Assembly (NCBI GenBank): GCA_922989275.2
Contig: OV277871.1
Location: 29,522,693-29,586,692 of the forward strand
Direction of reading: 5' to 3'
DNA from: Gari tellinella
Lineage: Eukaryota; Mollusca; Bivalvia; Cardiida; Psammobiidae
Length of the DNA: 64,000 bases
A program made the position numbers and the translations under genes. Positions 1 through 10,261 of this stretch are shown here, in pieces; the stretch's first letter is position 1; each line of letters begins with the position of its first letter. The notes beneath the pieces were generated by a model, which was not told the origin of the DNA, ran no database searches, and worked only from the letters and a program-made list of their open reading frames with translations.

Positions 1-918
1 TTATGCGATTTTAGTAATATTCAAACTTAACCTTGATTTTATATTAATAAACATTTTCAGCAAATTGGGTGAAAATCAATAAAAAGCATTTATGTTAGAG
101 AGCAAAAAATGGCGAAACAGTCCTTTTTAATACATTAAGGGCAATAACTCAGACAATCATTATGGGATTTTAGTAATAATCAAACTGGACCTTGATTTTA
201 TATAAATAAAGAATTTCAGCAAGTTTGTAGAAGATCCGATGAAAACTCTTTGTGTTAGAGAGCAACAAAGGCTGAAACAGTCATTTCTAATAATTCAAGA
301 GCAATTACTCCGACATTCCTTATGCGATTTTACTAGTATTCAAATTTAACCATGATTTAATATCAATGAAAATTTTCAGCAAGTTTGGTGAAAACTCAAT
401 AAAAAGAATTTGTGTTAGAGATAAAAACTGGCTGAAAACAGTCATTTTAATACATAAAGGGCAAAAAAAACTTAGATATGCCTCATACGATTTTAGTAGT
501 TATCAAACTAAACCTAGATTTTATACTAATGAACATTTTCAGCAAGTTTTGTGAAGACCCAATAAATGTATTTGTGAAAGAGAGCAATAATTGCTGAATC
601 ACTCATTTTTAATACAAAAATGGCAAAAACGCAAACATGCCACATGCGGTTTTAGTAGTAATCAAACTGGACCAAGATTTTATAATAATAAACAATTTCA
701 GTAAGTTTGGTGAAGATCAACTAAAAAATGCTTGTTTTAGAGAGCAAAAAATGCTGAAACAGTCAACTTTTAATACATAAAGGGCAAAACGTCTTACATG
801 CCTTATTCGATTTAAGTAGAAATTTAACTGTACCTAGATTTTATATAAAAGAACATTTAATGCAAGTTTGGTGAAGATCCGATAAAAACTCTTTGTGTTA
901 GAGAGCAAAAAGGGCTGA
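1..918. repeat. Tandem repeat, about 160-bp period
   Basis: A unit marked by TTATGCGATTTTAGTA and by TTTGTGTTAGAGAGCAA recurs with starts near 1, 160, 320, 483, 642 and 803, giving periods of 159-163 bp and about 5.7 diverged copies. The array runs off the left edge. No reading frame persists across units, so I treat it as satellite-like DNA. It may be part of a larger dispersed repeat. Confidence 0.8.
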
Positions 919-1192
919 AACACCGTTGTGACGAAATGTGACTCATTTTATAGCAATCGTTCGCACCCGGTGATATTGAACCCAGCTGTTCCACGTGCCA
1001 CTAATCCGTGTGGTAATATTTATGTCAGACGATCTACTTTCGGTTTGTTATGGTTTTAAATCGCTTTTTTGGTGATTTAGGTCTGTCTTCAATATTTCAT
1101 AGATCAGTTTGGCCCATTAGAATGTTCAAGCATTATTATTAACCGTTATTGTATTTCGCACATTAAAAAAGGTCTGAAAACACAATGGGACT
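919..1192. other. No recognisable feature
   Basis: Unique-looking sequence between the tandem array and the first palindrome. I see no coding signal or repeat. Confidence 0.5.
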
Positions 1193-1299
1193 TTAAAACA
1201 ATGGTATCAATTGCAAATAGTTTGGAGCCAGATCAGACGCCGGACAACGCAACGTCTGATCTGACTCCAAACTATTTGCAATTGATACCATTGTTTTAA
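1193..1299. repeat. 107-bp palindrome with H1 core, TTAA at both tips
   Basis: The H1 core is extended by perfectly matching outer arms (AACAATGGTATCAATTGC and its complement), so almost the whole segment is one inverted repeat. TTAA lies at both tips. It looks like a TTAA-flanked element reduced to the hairpin alone. Confidence 0.75.
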
Positions 1300-1449
1300 G
1301 CACAACCACGTTTATTGGGAAAGTATAATGTTTTCCCAGATGTTAAAAGATGCGCTTAGCTGTATTTTGTCTGACTGGCATTTTGTTTTAGAGGGATGAT
1401 GTGATGTATTTATGTTTTCAAACATTGTCTGATTTGCACTGCGTGAAAC

Positions 1450-1612
1450 GTGTAGATATTCTAGACTTTTCCGTGCTATCCCTTGATTAATATAATTAAG
1501 AACTGTACCCCCAAACGCCCCCTTATACATGTTGTATAACGATTTTTTTTACTAAACATGTATTATGATTAGTCCGGATGTCTATGCGGAACCTTCTGAG
1601 TCAAAGCAAATG
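1450..1612. repeat. Diverged direct repeat, copy 1
   Basis: Resembles 2600-2790 in the same order: TATCCCTTGA.TAATATA, then CCCAAAC/CCCCAAAC, CTTATACA, then CCGATGT/CCGGATGT and AACCTTCT. Identity is moderate. The pair could be an old duplication or two copies of one dispersed repeat. Confidence 0.4.
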
Positions 1613-1644
1613 GAAACTCACAAGCCATTTGATTTGTCGACAAA

Positions 1645-1728
1645 CGTTCAAATATGACCAATCAAATGCTTTAGAATAAGAACTATCCCTCACTTAACTC
1701 TAAAGCTTCATAACCTTGGACCCTGGAT
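1645..1728. mobile_element. Family C MITE, half copy
   Basis: Carries GACCAATCAAATGCTT and ends ATAACCTTGGACCCTGG, matching the right half of the full family C palindrome at 1857-2014. The other half is missing. Confidence 0.55.
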
Positions 1729-1856
1729 TGCAGATTTGACGAATGATTTAGGAATGATAATGAAGGACATTAAAAAGAATCTTTCAGATAACACGCGGAA
1801 GGATTGTGGATTAAATAAATTAATATTCCGCGCCTTGTCCGCGCCTTAGTGGACGC

Positions 1857-2014
1857 CTGGGTCCAAGGTTATAAAACGTTTGAGCTGAGTCTAAGTGTGA
1901 TCTCAAGCATTTGATTGGTCAGATTTGAGCCTAGGCTAGGCTCAAATCTGACCAATCACATGCTTGAGAACTACTCTTGACTCAACACAAAAGCTTTAAA
2001 ACCTTGGAGCCTGG
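1857..2014. mobile_element. Family C foldback MITE
   Basis: About 158 bp, palindromic end to end: GGTCCAAGGTTATAAA at the left, TTTAAAACCTTGGAGCC at the right, and a central AAGCATTTGATTGGTCAGAT hairpin with a GCCTAGGCTAGGC tip. No transposase. Other copies lie at 11366 and 27442. Confidence 0.75.
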
Positions 2015-2324
2015 TCTTAGAGATCACGTTTTCTACATTTGATTTCAATGCATTTATACGGGAAACAATAACTGTATGTACACGTTATTTTGTAGGTCAT
2101 TCACACAATTTCCCATCTTCTTTGAAATAAAATGAACAAAAATAAAGGGTCATAACATGAGTTTATATGTCTTTCTTGAAAATGCAAATATTTTTGAAAT
2201 ACGAACAGCGATTGTGTGCTTAGATCTGTTAGAATAGAAAATAAAAAAGACCGCAAGTCAATAAATGTATAAACGGTCCTGGTGCGTGTAGTTGAATGAA
2301 TCGAAACGGACATGTATTAAAAAC

Positions 2325-2551
2325 CAGGGGCCCTTTTCATAAAACTTCGTACGACAAATCGTCGTAAGTCAGATTATATAAGTCTCAGTTATTATTTATT
2401 TCTCCGTTTAATCCTGTCTAGCGATATCTCTTTGGAATCGTATGGAGAAGACGATTCAACAGAGATGTCACAAGACAGGATTGTATAGAGAAATCAGAAA
2501 TTAAATGTATTTTAAAGTTTTGACTAATGACCGTTTTTGAAACGGGTCCCC
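2325..2551. mobile_element. Family B foldback MITE
   Basis: Ends CAGGGGCCCTTTTCATAAA and TTTTTGAAACGGGTCCC, both next to an ACTTCGTACGACAAA-type inner inverted repeat. The centre is a hairpin around GGAATCGTATGG with arms containing TCTTGTGACATC-like sequence. hAT-like by terminus only; no clear target duplication. Confidence 0.65.
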
Positions 2552-2599
2552 GGCCTTTGGATTTGTTGGATTTTCAATACTTTGCACTGAACAAGCGTA

Positions 2600-2790
2600 T
2601 GTGAATAACCTAGACGTTTCGTCATAAATATTGTTCCTATCCCTTGACTAATATACATAAATGTAAATATGATAAAATAAAGCCCAAACCCTCTTATACA
2701 ATGATTTTAACTGTTTTAGAAATACATGTAGTTCCGATGTTTGTGTGAAACCTTCTTGCAAGCAGAACACCTTCTGGAGTCAACGACCAA
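2600..2790. repeat. Diverged direct repeat, copy 2
   Basis: Partner of 1450-1612. The intervening 1 kb holds family C and B MITEs and no coding sequence. Confidence 0.4.
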
Positions 2791-3029
2791 AGAGGCATTA
2801 TTTGTTACCGTGTTGTTTCAATAAAAAACCAGCTATGTATGAGTCATTCATCAATCTAGGTCTGAAAATATTATAAAATAAAGATAAAGATATTTTATTA
2901 TATACATATCGATGATTTATACAGATTTCTCTGTTAGATAAATTTCATATGAGTCACAGTTGATATCATCACTAGTGACGTCACGTCACAGTATCTTTTG
3001 TGACGTCGCGCGTATACAATTACAATGTA

Positions 3030-3287
3030 TTTTTGTGTGTTTTCTCTGTATAAACGTCATTAAAAAAGTATATAATAAATAGAATGGTCAATTCCTATGG
3101 ATGGATATGAAAAATATATCACTCGAATGGGTTGTTATCTTGTTAAAAACTCGTCCTGCGGACTCGTTTTTTAACCAGATAAAGACCCATTCTCGTGATA
3201 TATTTTTCATATCCATCCAAAGGAATTGACCATTCTATTTATTCTATACATTTTTAATGACGTTTATACACAGATAACACACAAAAT
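3030..3287. mobile_element. Long foldback element
   Basis: Two arms of about 120 bp pair almost perfectly (GAATGGTCAATTCCTATGGA with TCCAAAGGAATTGACCATTC, then ATGAAAAATATATCAC with its complement) around a short CTCGTCCTGCGGACTCG centre near 3160. The outer arms continue to TGTGTGTTTTCTCTGTATAA and its partner. Probably a MITE; termini are not sharp. Just upstream, 2978-3012 holds several TGACGTCA/TGACGTCG motifs. Confidence 0.7.
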
Positions 3288-3393
3288 GATAGTTTTTATA
3301 ATATAGCCAAACGTGGTGTCCGATCTGGATCCATACTGTTTGCAAAAATCAGTTTTAATAATGGTAAATTATAATTATTATAAGAGCCGTGTG

Positions 3394-3458
3394 TTAAACA
3401 ATTTAGATCCAGATAAGACGCCGCGTAACGCGGCGTCTGATCTGGATCGTACTGTTTG
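3394..3458. repeat. H1 hairpin
   Basis: Core GATCCAGATAAGACGCCGCG with its complement. A separate right half-arm lies at 3313-3352 (GATCTGGATCCATACTGTTTGC). Confidence 0.75.
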
Positions 3459-3678
3459 CGAATTCCAACAAAGCCGCAATCGACAGACAAAAGCTGAAGT
3501 TTGAATTGCAAACACTCACCCCTCCTCCAAAAAATTAATGTAGGCAGAAAACTGAGCGAACAATAACCTCAAAATGCGCAGGTCGACATATTGTAATGTT
3601 CCCACATGTGCGTTCTACAGTGGAAAAGTTTATACCTTCCCATTTAACCCTTTTGGCGCCAAATTAATCGAGAGGTGT

Positions 3679-3834
3679 TTACCCCTTCACCGCTTTATTG
3701 TCGCCTGTTTCAAAATCAGTGTTTGTAATATCATTTCAAAGAAGGATACAAATGTCAAACAGCTTGGATCCTGATCAGACGCCGTGTGACGCGGCGTCTG
3801 AACAGGCTCTAACCTGTTTGCAATGAGATGTTAA
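3679..3834. mobile_element. T-family relic with H1 core
   Basis: The left end ACCCCTTCACCGCTTTATTG matches the T-family terminus. The H1 hairpin is at 3756-3821, and TTAA occurs at 3831. The left target site is decayed. Confidence 0.5.
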
Positions 3835-4305
3835 GGTTTTCCACCTTAAATGTGTTTAAATTGATTGGAATAATTTTTCCACTATAAATTTCCTGCCAAA
3901 AAGCACGTCAACAATCACGTACGCAGATCTTATGTAAAAAAGTTTGTTGGGAAAGGATGGTTCATTCACCGAGTCCTAGCGAGGGGTAAAGTCGTCATTT
4001 ACAAACAATGTAAAGAGTACACTTGTCTCATGCAGACAGTGTATACCCGGATCAGACTCTGCATAGTTGTATCTGTTTGTCATTTTTACAATTTACATGT
4101 TTTGTAACAGTTGTCGACAACGGATTATAGACTAACTCAGTAGCTCGCGTAGTTACCGTATCGATGGCCACCGATAGCCTCAAAAACGTAACAATTTAAC
4201 GAAAACGACCTGTTTGCACGACATCGATGGCCAACGGCACGAACGGCCAAAGAGAAAGTGTGCCAACGCAAACAAGAAAAATAAAATGCAGACCAAATGA
4301 GTATA
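3835..4305. other. Relic MITE sequence, no gene
   Basis: Contains short decayed T-type segments around 3975-4065 (CTAGCGAGGGGTAAAGTCGTC, ACAGTGTATACCCGGATCAGA). Nothing else is recognised. Confidence 0.4.
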
Positions 4306-4430
4306 CAAGGAATACAAGACAAGACAAATTTTATTATGATACAGGCCTCCGGCCCCGACACATATACATAATATAACATATCAATACATGCGGTGTGTAA
4401 CAGTACAAACAAACAACATAGGTGTACTTT

Positions 4431-5217
4431 TCAAATTACATTTGCTAAATTTAGTGTTTCCTGTCGTAACTGTAAGGCATAATAAATGTACATTGCAAGA
4501 TTGCGTACTGTGGTCCTGTTTTTACGTGTCATTAATAAATTAAATGTGTACATGCTTGGATGAATATAATATTTTGTTGCTAAATAATGCTTCCTGAGGT
4601 CATTATAAAAAGGGCATACTAACAGAAAGTGGTATTCATCCTCAATATCGCTGGTACAGAACTTGCACAGTCTTGATTCCCGGACAATACCAATATGTCT
4701 ACCCTTTTCTATCACGAGAGAGTGAGAGGATATTCTAGACGAGGCTAAACTTACTCTAAATTTCTTAATCTCTAGGATATCTAAGTAATCTTCAAATTTA
4801 AAATCAGGTTTAAAACCGACATATGACGAGAGTTTTGAGCTAGAATTACATGCTTCATGCCACTGCTGTAGGTATTGGTCTCTCATTCTTTGAGTATGTT
4901 GGTAAAGGAACACATTTTCATTACAAACATATTGGTTTTCCCATACATATCCAAAGCCGATGCTATACAAGTGTTTCCTGACTAATGATACCCAATTTTG
5001 ATACCCAGCATTGTCAAAATATCTCATAGCTTTTCCAAACATATCTATGTTTAGGTAACGATAAAATCTTCAGCCAATATTTTATACATCTTTTAGCAGC
5101 TTGTATATACATAGGAAACCTTTCACACTCGCCTGCTACTGCTAAGTTTGATGAATGGTTTGGTACACACATGAAACGTTTGCCTGCATACATATGGATT
5201 GTTTCTATACTGTGCAT
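4431..5217 (-). pseudogene. LINE ORF2 C-terminal part
   Basis: Two overlapping open segments. The first (5217-5014) continues the post-RT region after a LVPMHSIETIHMYAGKRF-like stretch typical of LINE ORF2 past the thumb. The second (5042-4431, 203 codons) contains CKFC..DEYHFLLVCPFY, the CCHC-like finger near the C-terminus of many non-LTR elements, and ends at a natural stop. A frameshift separates them. Confidence 0.75.
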
Positions 5218-5281
5218 TGGTACTAGACCCCAAATGTCAGCTCCATACAGAAGTATAGGTGCAATCTTTGTATCAAACAGT

Positions 5282-6258
5282 TTAAAAACACTGATTAGGT
5301 AAAGGTGATAAGTGATAAAGTGACGAAAGAAGGCTAATTAGTACCCTTTTGGCCTTAGTTGCCGACACATCTGTCATTCTATACATTGATAATTGTGAGC
5401 TGAAATATGTGCCAACATAGGTAAAACCATTCACTGTATCGATTTTATTTCCGTTATAATACCAAATTTCATTTCTAGATAACTGGCCACCATTTCTGAA
5501 AACGACAATTTTAGTTTTAGCTACATTAACTGATAGTCCCCAAGCTGAACAATAATTAGATAGGATATCTAACTGCCTTTGTAAAAACATCTTGGAGTGT
5601 CAGCTATTAAAGCAACCTCATCTGCAAACAATAAAAGTACAATCTGCACAATATCAGGAAATAACTGTATACCTGGAATACCCGAACCAGATATTTCATC
5701 GTACAGCTCATTAATGAAGAGAGAAAATAATATCGGGCTTAAATGACAACCATGTCTGAGTCCAATCGGGCACTGTAGTTCTTCACTTATAGAGCTGCCA
5801 TTTCCAACACATGCCCTTACACTGCTGTATAATGCTTTTATAGAGTTTAACAAGTTACCTTTAATCTGTTTATTATTAAGGATGGTAAATAACTTAGGAC
5901 GCCGTACTGAGTCAAATGCCCTGCGAAATTCTACAAAAGCAACATACAACTTACGACGTTTCCTACATAAATATTTACTAACAAGTGAATATAAAACAAA
6001 TACATTGTCGGTGGTGGAGTATCCAGACCTAAAGCCGGCTTGTGCCTCTGATATTTTGTCAAATGCCATCGAGTACGTTGTAAGTCTCTTATTTAACACT
6101 TTAACATATACCTTGCTCAATACATCTAATAACGCTATACCTCTATAATTGTCAGGATTGTTTATGGAACCTTTTTTGTGTATAGGTATTAACAGGGAGC
6201 ATGACCATCGTTCAGGAAAAGAACCAGACTTAAAGATACAATTGAAAAAAAGGCACAA
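5282..6258 (-). pseudogene. LINE reverse transcriptase domain, inactive
   Basis: Minus-strand RT. Visible motifs include LIPIHKKGS, NYRGIALLDVLSKVY, AQAGFRSGYSTTDN, FVEFRRAFDSV (motif A), GLRHGCHLSPILFSLFINEL and LLLFADEVALIADT (motif C). The motif A aspartate is Glu and the usual FADD is FADE. A frameshift near 5580 moves into the next segment (FLQRQLDILSNYC, then NGFTYVGTYFSS), which is the usual post-motif-C region. Another frameshift near 6290 separates it from the upstream part. Non-functional. Confidence 0.85.
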
Positions 6259-6291
6259 TCATTTCTGCACTGGCTAACAAATGTTCTGGTC

Positions 6292-6876
6292 TCAATATCC
6301 AAATGCAGCCTTATTTCTCTTTAGTTCATATATAGCACTTTTAATTTCATCATCAGTTATATCACTATTCAGTATAATGTCTTCACATTCATTTAGAACA
6401 TCAAAATTATTTACATTCGCGTCATGACCATAAGTGTCACCAGTATTGTCACCATTGCTATCTTCCTCAATATCGTTGGATTCAAACACCTTTTTAAAAT
6501 GATCAAACCATTCTTTAGTAGAAATATTTGCTACCCTTTTTGACTCATTTGATGAAAATCTAACGTTTTTCCAAAATGCTTTAGGGTTATGGATAGAAGA
6601 CACAATTTTATCCAGTTCACTTTTATTATACTGCTGTTGCTTTGCTCTGCAGCAGTTTCTAAAAGCCGATTTCGAACAAACATAAGCGTCTAAGTCCCGC
6701 AATGATTTAGTAAGTCTAAATTTACGAAGATGTTGGTTTCGTCTTGCTTTCAAATTCTTACATTCTTTATCGAACCACTTATTTTTGTTCGACATTCGAC
6801 TGCTGCTATTAGCCCTGGTACTCTTTGTATGTATATTACAGCATTCTAAAATTTGACTCTCAACTGTGTTCAACAT
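6292..6876 (-). pseudogene. LINE ORF2 pre-RT region
   Basis: 194 codons on the minus strand with KWFDKECKNLKARRN, a basic linker, NPKAFWKNVR and TKEWFDHFKKVFES, the conserved stretch between endonuclease and RT in CR1/L2/Jockey-like LINEs. It ends in NKAAFGY and a stop where intact elements run straight into the RT. Confidence 0.75.
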
Positions 6877-7260
6877 GTCATTAATAAGAGCGAACAGTCC
6901 CGAGTTAATTTCTCATCAATAAATCAACAATTTCCGTTTCTTAATGTATCAAACAAAGCAGCTTACATCTAAGCTGCTATATCTTATTCATATATGCAGT
7001 AACATTGATGCAGTTCAGTTGAACAGTACACGTTTGCGTGTGTTATTCCGAATCGTACATAATTCTTTCGTACTCTTGAAAAGTAAATTGCAATGAATCA
7101 TTATTTTTTAGAGTATTGAAGAACGTTAGATGTCGTACAATAAGGATTGTTTGCATCGGTTAACGTTATTGTTTTCCGATACGGTACTTGAACACGCTAC
7201 AGGAAGTGGAATTTTCCGTTTTAATGAATCGTCATTGGAACTCCTAACATATCCATCCTT
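6877..7260. other. No recognisable feature
   Basis: AT-rich sequence between the LINE truncation point and a T element. No coding or repeat signal seen. Confidence 0.4.
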
Positions 7261-7575
7261 CTAACTCCTTCACTGCCATGACGTCATCAATTTAAACAGT
7301 TGTCGTCTGTTTTTATTTCTTAAATTTAAAGTTTAGTGCAAAAATGTTTTCTGCGACAATTTCCAGAGTTCATTGACCTGTTTGCAACATTGTTAGACCA
7401 AACACCGTTGTCATCCCAGGCTCCGTTTCTGAGATTGGTCTACATCATGACAGTGAATGGGTGACGATGGTTGAAGCGAATGGGCATCGTCATGGCAGTA
7501 AAGGACGTTGTCATTGCAGAGAAGGGATGACGTCATGGCAGTGAAAGGATGACGTCATGGCAGTGAAAGGGTTAA
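7261..7575. mobile_element. T-family element, CRE-bearing ends
   Basis: Left CTAACTCCTTCACTGCCATG (TTAA decayed to CTAA), right GGCAGTGAAAGGGTTAA. Both ends carry TGACGTCA. The right terminus is duplicated (GATGACGTCATGGCAGTGAA twice, 7527-7570). The hairpin core is lost; only a GTTTGCAACATTG trace remains. Confidence 0.7.
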
Positions 7576-7616
7576 GCAAGCTCGACTGTAAACAGTTCTG
7601 TTCTGTTCTGTTCTGT

Positions 7617-7947
7617 AAACAGCGATTCCTCTATACAACAATACCCAATGGAAGACAATGAGTGTGTGTGTTGTTTGGAGGGAGTTGTTACAGAGACAGA
7701 AATTGGCTAAAATTGGCAAACGGTTTGAATCCGTTGCATCTGATTTGGATTCAAGCTGTTTGTAAGCTGTGTGTCACTCGCCATTATGTTTTTTCTGTCA
7801 AAATGTCAATTATTAAGAAAAACAGCAGACAACAATTTTAAGCAGACGATATTGCAGCAGTGAAAGCGTTAGACATAATTGCCTTTGGAACAGTGGAAAT
7901 CATTGTTGAAAAGAGGGAGTGGTTGTTCGAGAGGGGGGGGGGGGGGG
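7617..7947. mobile_element. Family E MITE
   Basis: Starts ACAGCGATTCCTCTATACAA after a TTCTG microsatellite and contains GGAGGGAGTTGTTACAG. A degraded H1 core lies at 7717-7762, followed by the GCAGACAACAATTTTAAGCAG and GTGAAAGCGTTAGACAT segments. The right end runs into a G tract at about 7936-7948. Confidence 0.65.
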
Positions 7948-7964
7948 ATCTTTGTAGTATATAA

Positions 7965-8155
7965 AGAAGATTTATTCTTTTTCGTTTAAACGAACCAAAA
8001 CGCAAACACAAACGTACTAAAATGAAGAAAATGGCAATTTCTTTAAAATGATTGAGTCCTTTTGTTATCTGAGTGGCAGAAAGTTTGGAGCCTGATCAGA
8101 CGTCGGATTAACCGGCGTCTGATCTGGCTCAAAACTATTTGCAAATGGCACACAT
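7965..8155 (-). mobile_element. Diverged family A copy
   Basis: TTATTCTTTTTCGTTTAAACG then AAACGCAAACACAAACG, then an H1 core of the GAGCC type (8075-8153). Orientation is minus relative to the A consensus. The right end is not found. Confidence 0.6.
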
Positions 8156-8527
8156 TTTAAACGCGTTTACATGTATTATGAAATAATAATCTCTTCTCCA
8201 TTGTCCGACAATTGGTTGGTATGGTGACACTCTATAAGTTAATCAAATAACCTTTTCTCCATCGTTGTGCTTTTAAGGATCAGAATTAGCGCATTCAACC
8301 CTAGCGTCGAATGTAATCGTCATAAATAGCGTACCGGTGAAGCGAACACTAGATCAGGGTCTACACTATTTGTCAAGTTACAATTTATTGCAGAAAACAA
8401 CCCAAAATAGTCGCAAATGGTCTCTATGTGTAATTCGAAATTGGAATCGTCCATTATAATTGAAAGGGGCGAATGAGTCCAGGGGCGAATAAAGAAAACA
8501 TATTCTCCACTATCCGACCGCTGGTAA
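8156..8527. other. Half H1 arm and unexplained sequence
   Basis: A right H1 half-arm of the GTAGACC type lies at 8345-8377 (AGATCAGGGTCTACACTATT). The rest is not recognised. Confidence 0.4.
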
Positions 8528-8533
8528 TGGTAC

Positions 8534-8790
8534 TAGGGATACCATTTCTCCGGTTTCCCGAAATATTCGGATTTTTATCCTTGCAAATGATGGCTTAAAA
8601 CAGGATGAAAGTAGAGCAGACTTCTGTTGTTGTTGCTGCTAAGTATTAACGTCCCTCCGGTTGTCTTCTTCTGCGAACAGGTGACTGCCATTATGGTCCG
8701 GACTTATGCTTTGCTTTCAACCTGCTTTAAGTGATCGCACTTGAATAATAGAAAATTTGGAAATTTTCGGATCAATTTATGGCAGCTCTG
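8534..8790. mobile_element. Family G MITE, 6-bp TSD
   Basis: Ends TAGGGATACCATTTCTCCGG and ATGGCAGCTCTG, matching the copies at 42774 and 37965. It is flanked by a perfect 6-bp duplication, TGGTAC, at 8528-8533 and 8791-8796. It contains one H2 arm (TTTCAACCTGCTTTAAG, 8713-8733). hAT-like by terminus. Confidence 0.8.
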
Positions 8791-8796
8791 TGGTAC

Positions 8797-9230
8797 ACTA
8801 TAAAGGAAATCTAATAATGTTTTCTCCATCGTTATAGGATACGAATAAATGTAACAAGGACGTTTTCGTCCTATACCAGATGGACTGCATTGTATTGTTA
8901 AGTGTTTTGCTTGCAAATGGGACGAATTGTGCTATTTCTAGAAGACGAACACTACTTCGGGCTTTATTAACAATTCATATGATTTCTTGACAAGGTATAG
9001 AGGATTACTTAACAAGAAACCTTTGATGATATTGATCTGTAGTTCAGCTTAACGCACTCACCCATGGAACATTAAATAAGCAATTCCACATAATACATTT
9101 AAAGTGACTGGCAACAAAATTTAGCATAACAAATGTAAATGTATGTCAAACGCTTATATAAACAGTTAAATTATATATAAATTTAGGATAAGAAATTCTG
9201 TTAAATAAAATATGAATTTCAAAGAAATAA
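8797..9230. other. No recognisable feature
   Basis: AT-rich, no repeat or coding signal recognised. Confidence 0.4.
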
Positions 9231-9236
9231 ATATTT

Positions 9237-9320
9237 AGCTCTGGTTGGATTCGAACCCAGGATCCCGCATGCGGGGACAAATGAGCTTAGCGGGCTATTC
9301 CGATTTAATGGTGGTCGATT
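9237..9320 (-). repeat. tRNA-like relic
   Basis: On the minus strand GGATCCTGGGTTCGAATCC reads as a T arm with box B (GGTTCGAATCC), preceded by a GC-rich GCATGCGGG stem. The 5' half with box A is not convincing, so this is a tRNA-derived SINE remnant and not a tRNA gene. Confidence 0.4.
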
Positions 9321-9601
9321 TAACCTACTTATCTGTACAGCGAGGAAGAATACAGTATTCTTCCCGGCTAATGCATGCGCATGCGAAAAAAGATGCGAAT
9401 TGATTTGAACGATTTCTTTTTAGTCAAGTAGACTCAATTGAAACAGCGATGAAAAATATCTATACTTAGATTTGGTGACTTTTCTTGAGGACGCTTTTAG
9501 ACATCATATTTTTTAAATGCCAGATGCACGATAATGCTACACATTTGCTTTTCTTTGAGTATTTTCTTTTCTTTTTGCAAATACACCATTTGATTTTCAG
9601 A

Positions 9602-9838
9602 GAGTCTATTTTACAGTGGAGAATCTGTTATTCTTTCCCGTTTGTGGACTTTGTGGATCTGGATGACTACAGTCCGGTAGAAGCCTGGAAAAGCGCCATC
9701 GGACAGAGGAAATATTTGTTTGACACTATCTTGGCGGAGTACTATCCACCGGAATTAGAGGGGGTTGAACTGCAGGAGGATATCTATGTCGAAGAGGAAC
9801 CGATGACTAAAAGGACTAAACAAGAAGGCTCTTTTTGA
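9602..9838 (+). CDS. Terminal exon of an unidentified gene
   Basis: An open frame ends at TGA 9836-9838. From about 9643 it reads like real protein: VDLDDYSPVEAWKSAIGQR, then KYLFDTILAEYYPPELEG, then an acidic stretch and a basic C-terminus (MTKRTKQEGSF). Three splice acceptors are possible: TTGATTTTCAG ending at 9600, TTTTACAG ending at 9618, or GACTACAG ending at 9672 with a TTCTTTCCCGTTT pyrimidine tract. Poly(A) signals follow. The protein family is not recognised. The first two acceptors would include a 30-bp family A terminus in the coding sequence; the third would leave it as the pyrimidine tract. Upstream exons are not found in the window. Confidence 0.5.
   Translation, partial: ESILQWRICYSFPFVDFVDLDDYSPVEAWKSAIGQRKYLFDTILAEYYPPELEGVELQEDIYVEEEPMTKRTKQEGSF
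9614..9643 (-). mobile_element. Family A terminal fragment inside or next to exon
   Basis: The sequence from ACAGTGGAGAATCTGTTATT through CTTTCCCGTTT is the outer 30 bp of family A (compare 35974-36003). It stops abruptly where the exon-like sequence GTGGACTTTGTGGATCTGG begins. Confidence 0.75.
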
Positions 9839-9863
9839 TTGGATGTACAGTGACAGACATGAT

Positions 9864-9979
9864 AATAAACATTTACAGTTTCCACTCCATCAACTATATG
9901 GATGAACTTACAATATTCCGTGAGGACATTTTTTTTTCATTCTATTGGAGTATGTATCGTGTGAATAAAATGTAATAAA
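9864..9979 (+). promoter_or_regulatory. Candidate poly(A) signals
   Basis: AATAAA occurs at 9864-9869, 9964-9969 and 9974-9979, 25-140 bp after the stop codon of the exon at 9602-9838. Spacing fits a short 3' UTR. Confidence 0.5.
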
Positions 9980-10002
9980 TCATATAAAGTCTATTTTCGT
10001 GA

Positions 10003-10190
10003 CACCCCTAGTCTCTCCCGTCACCCCCTTCGTGTCACCTCTTTCACTCCTCAGTGCCTCCTCTTCACTCCTCCTTACCTCCTCTCCACTCCTCCTTACA
10101 TCCTCCTTACCTCCTCTTCACACCTCAATTCCTCCTCGCCACTCCTCCTTACCTCCTCTTCACTCCTCCGTGCCTCCTCGAGCCTCTCTT
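10003..10190. repeat. Pyrimidine-rich simple repeat
   Basis: Imperfect repeats of CTCCTCTTCACTCCTCCTTAC on the plus strand, strongly C+T. No coding meaning is inferred. Confidence 0.8.
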
Positions 10191-10261
10191 TTGTCGGTAA
10201 GCCGTAGTACCGAGACTGAAGGAGTTATCAGTCGCACTCGCTGAACCCTGACCTAACTCGA

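Larger units (their letters stand above)
4310..6876 (-). mobile_element. 5'-truncated LINE, decayed
   Basis: A minus-strand non-LTR retrotransposon in broken frames. In order it holds a pre-RT region (6876-6292), reverse transcriptase (6258-5282) and a C-terminal region with a CxxC..H..C motif (5217-4431). The 3' end reads AATAAAATTTGTCTTGTCTTG, a short TTGTC repeat tail in place of poly(A), as in some CR1/L2-like elements. No endonuclease domain is seen upstream of 6876, so the copy is 5'-truncated. Clade (CR1/L2/Jockey group) is not resolved. Confidence 0.85.

Noticed and set aside
9999..10244. Proline/serine-rich coding region after the terminal exon
   Set aside because: Composition reflects the pyrimidine-rich simple repeat, and it lies beyond the stop and poly(A) signals.
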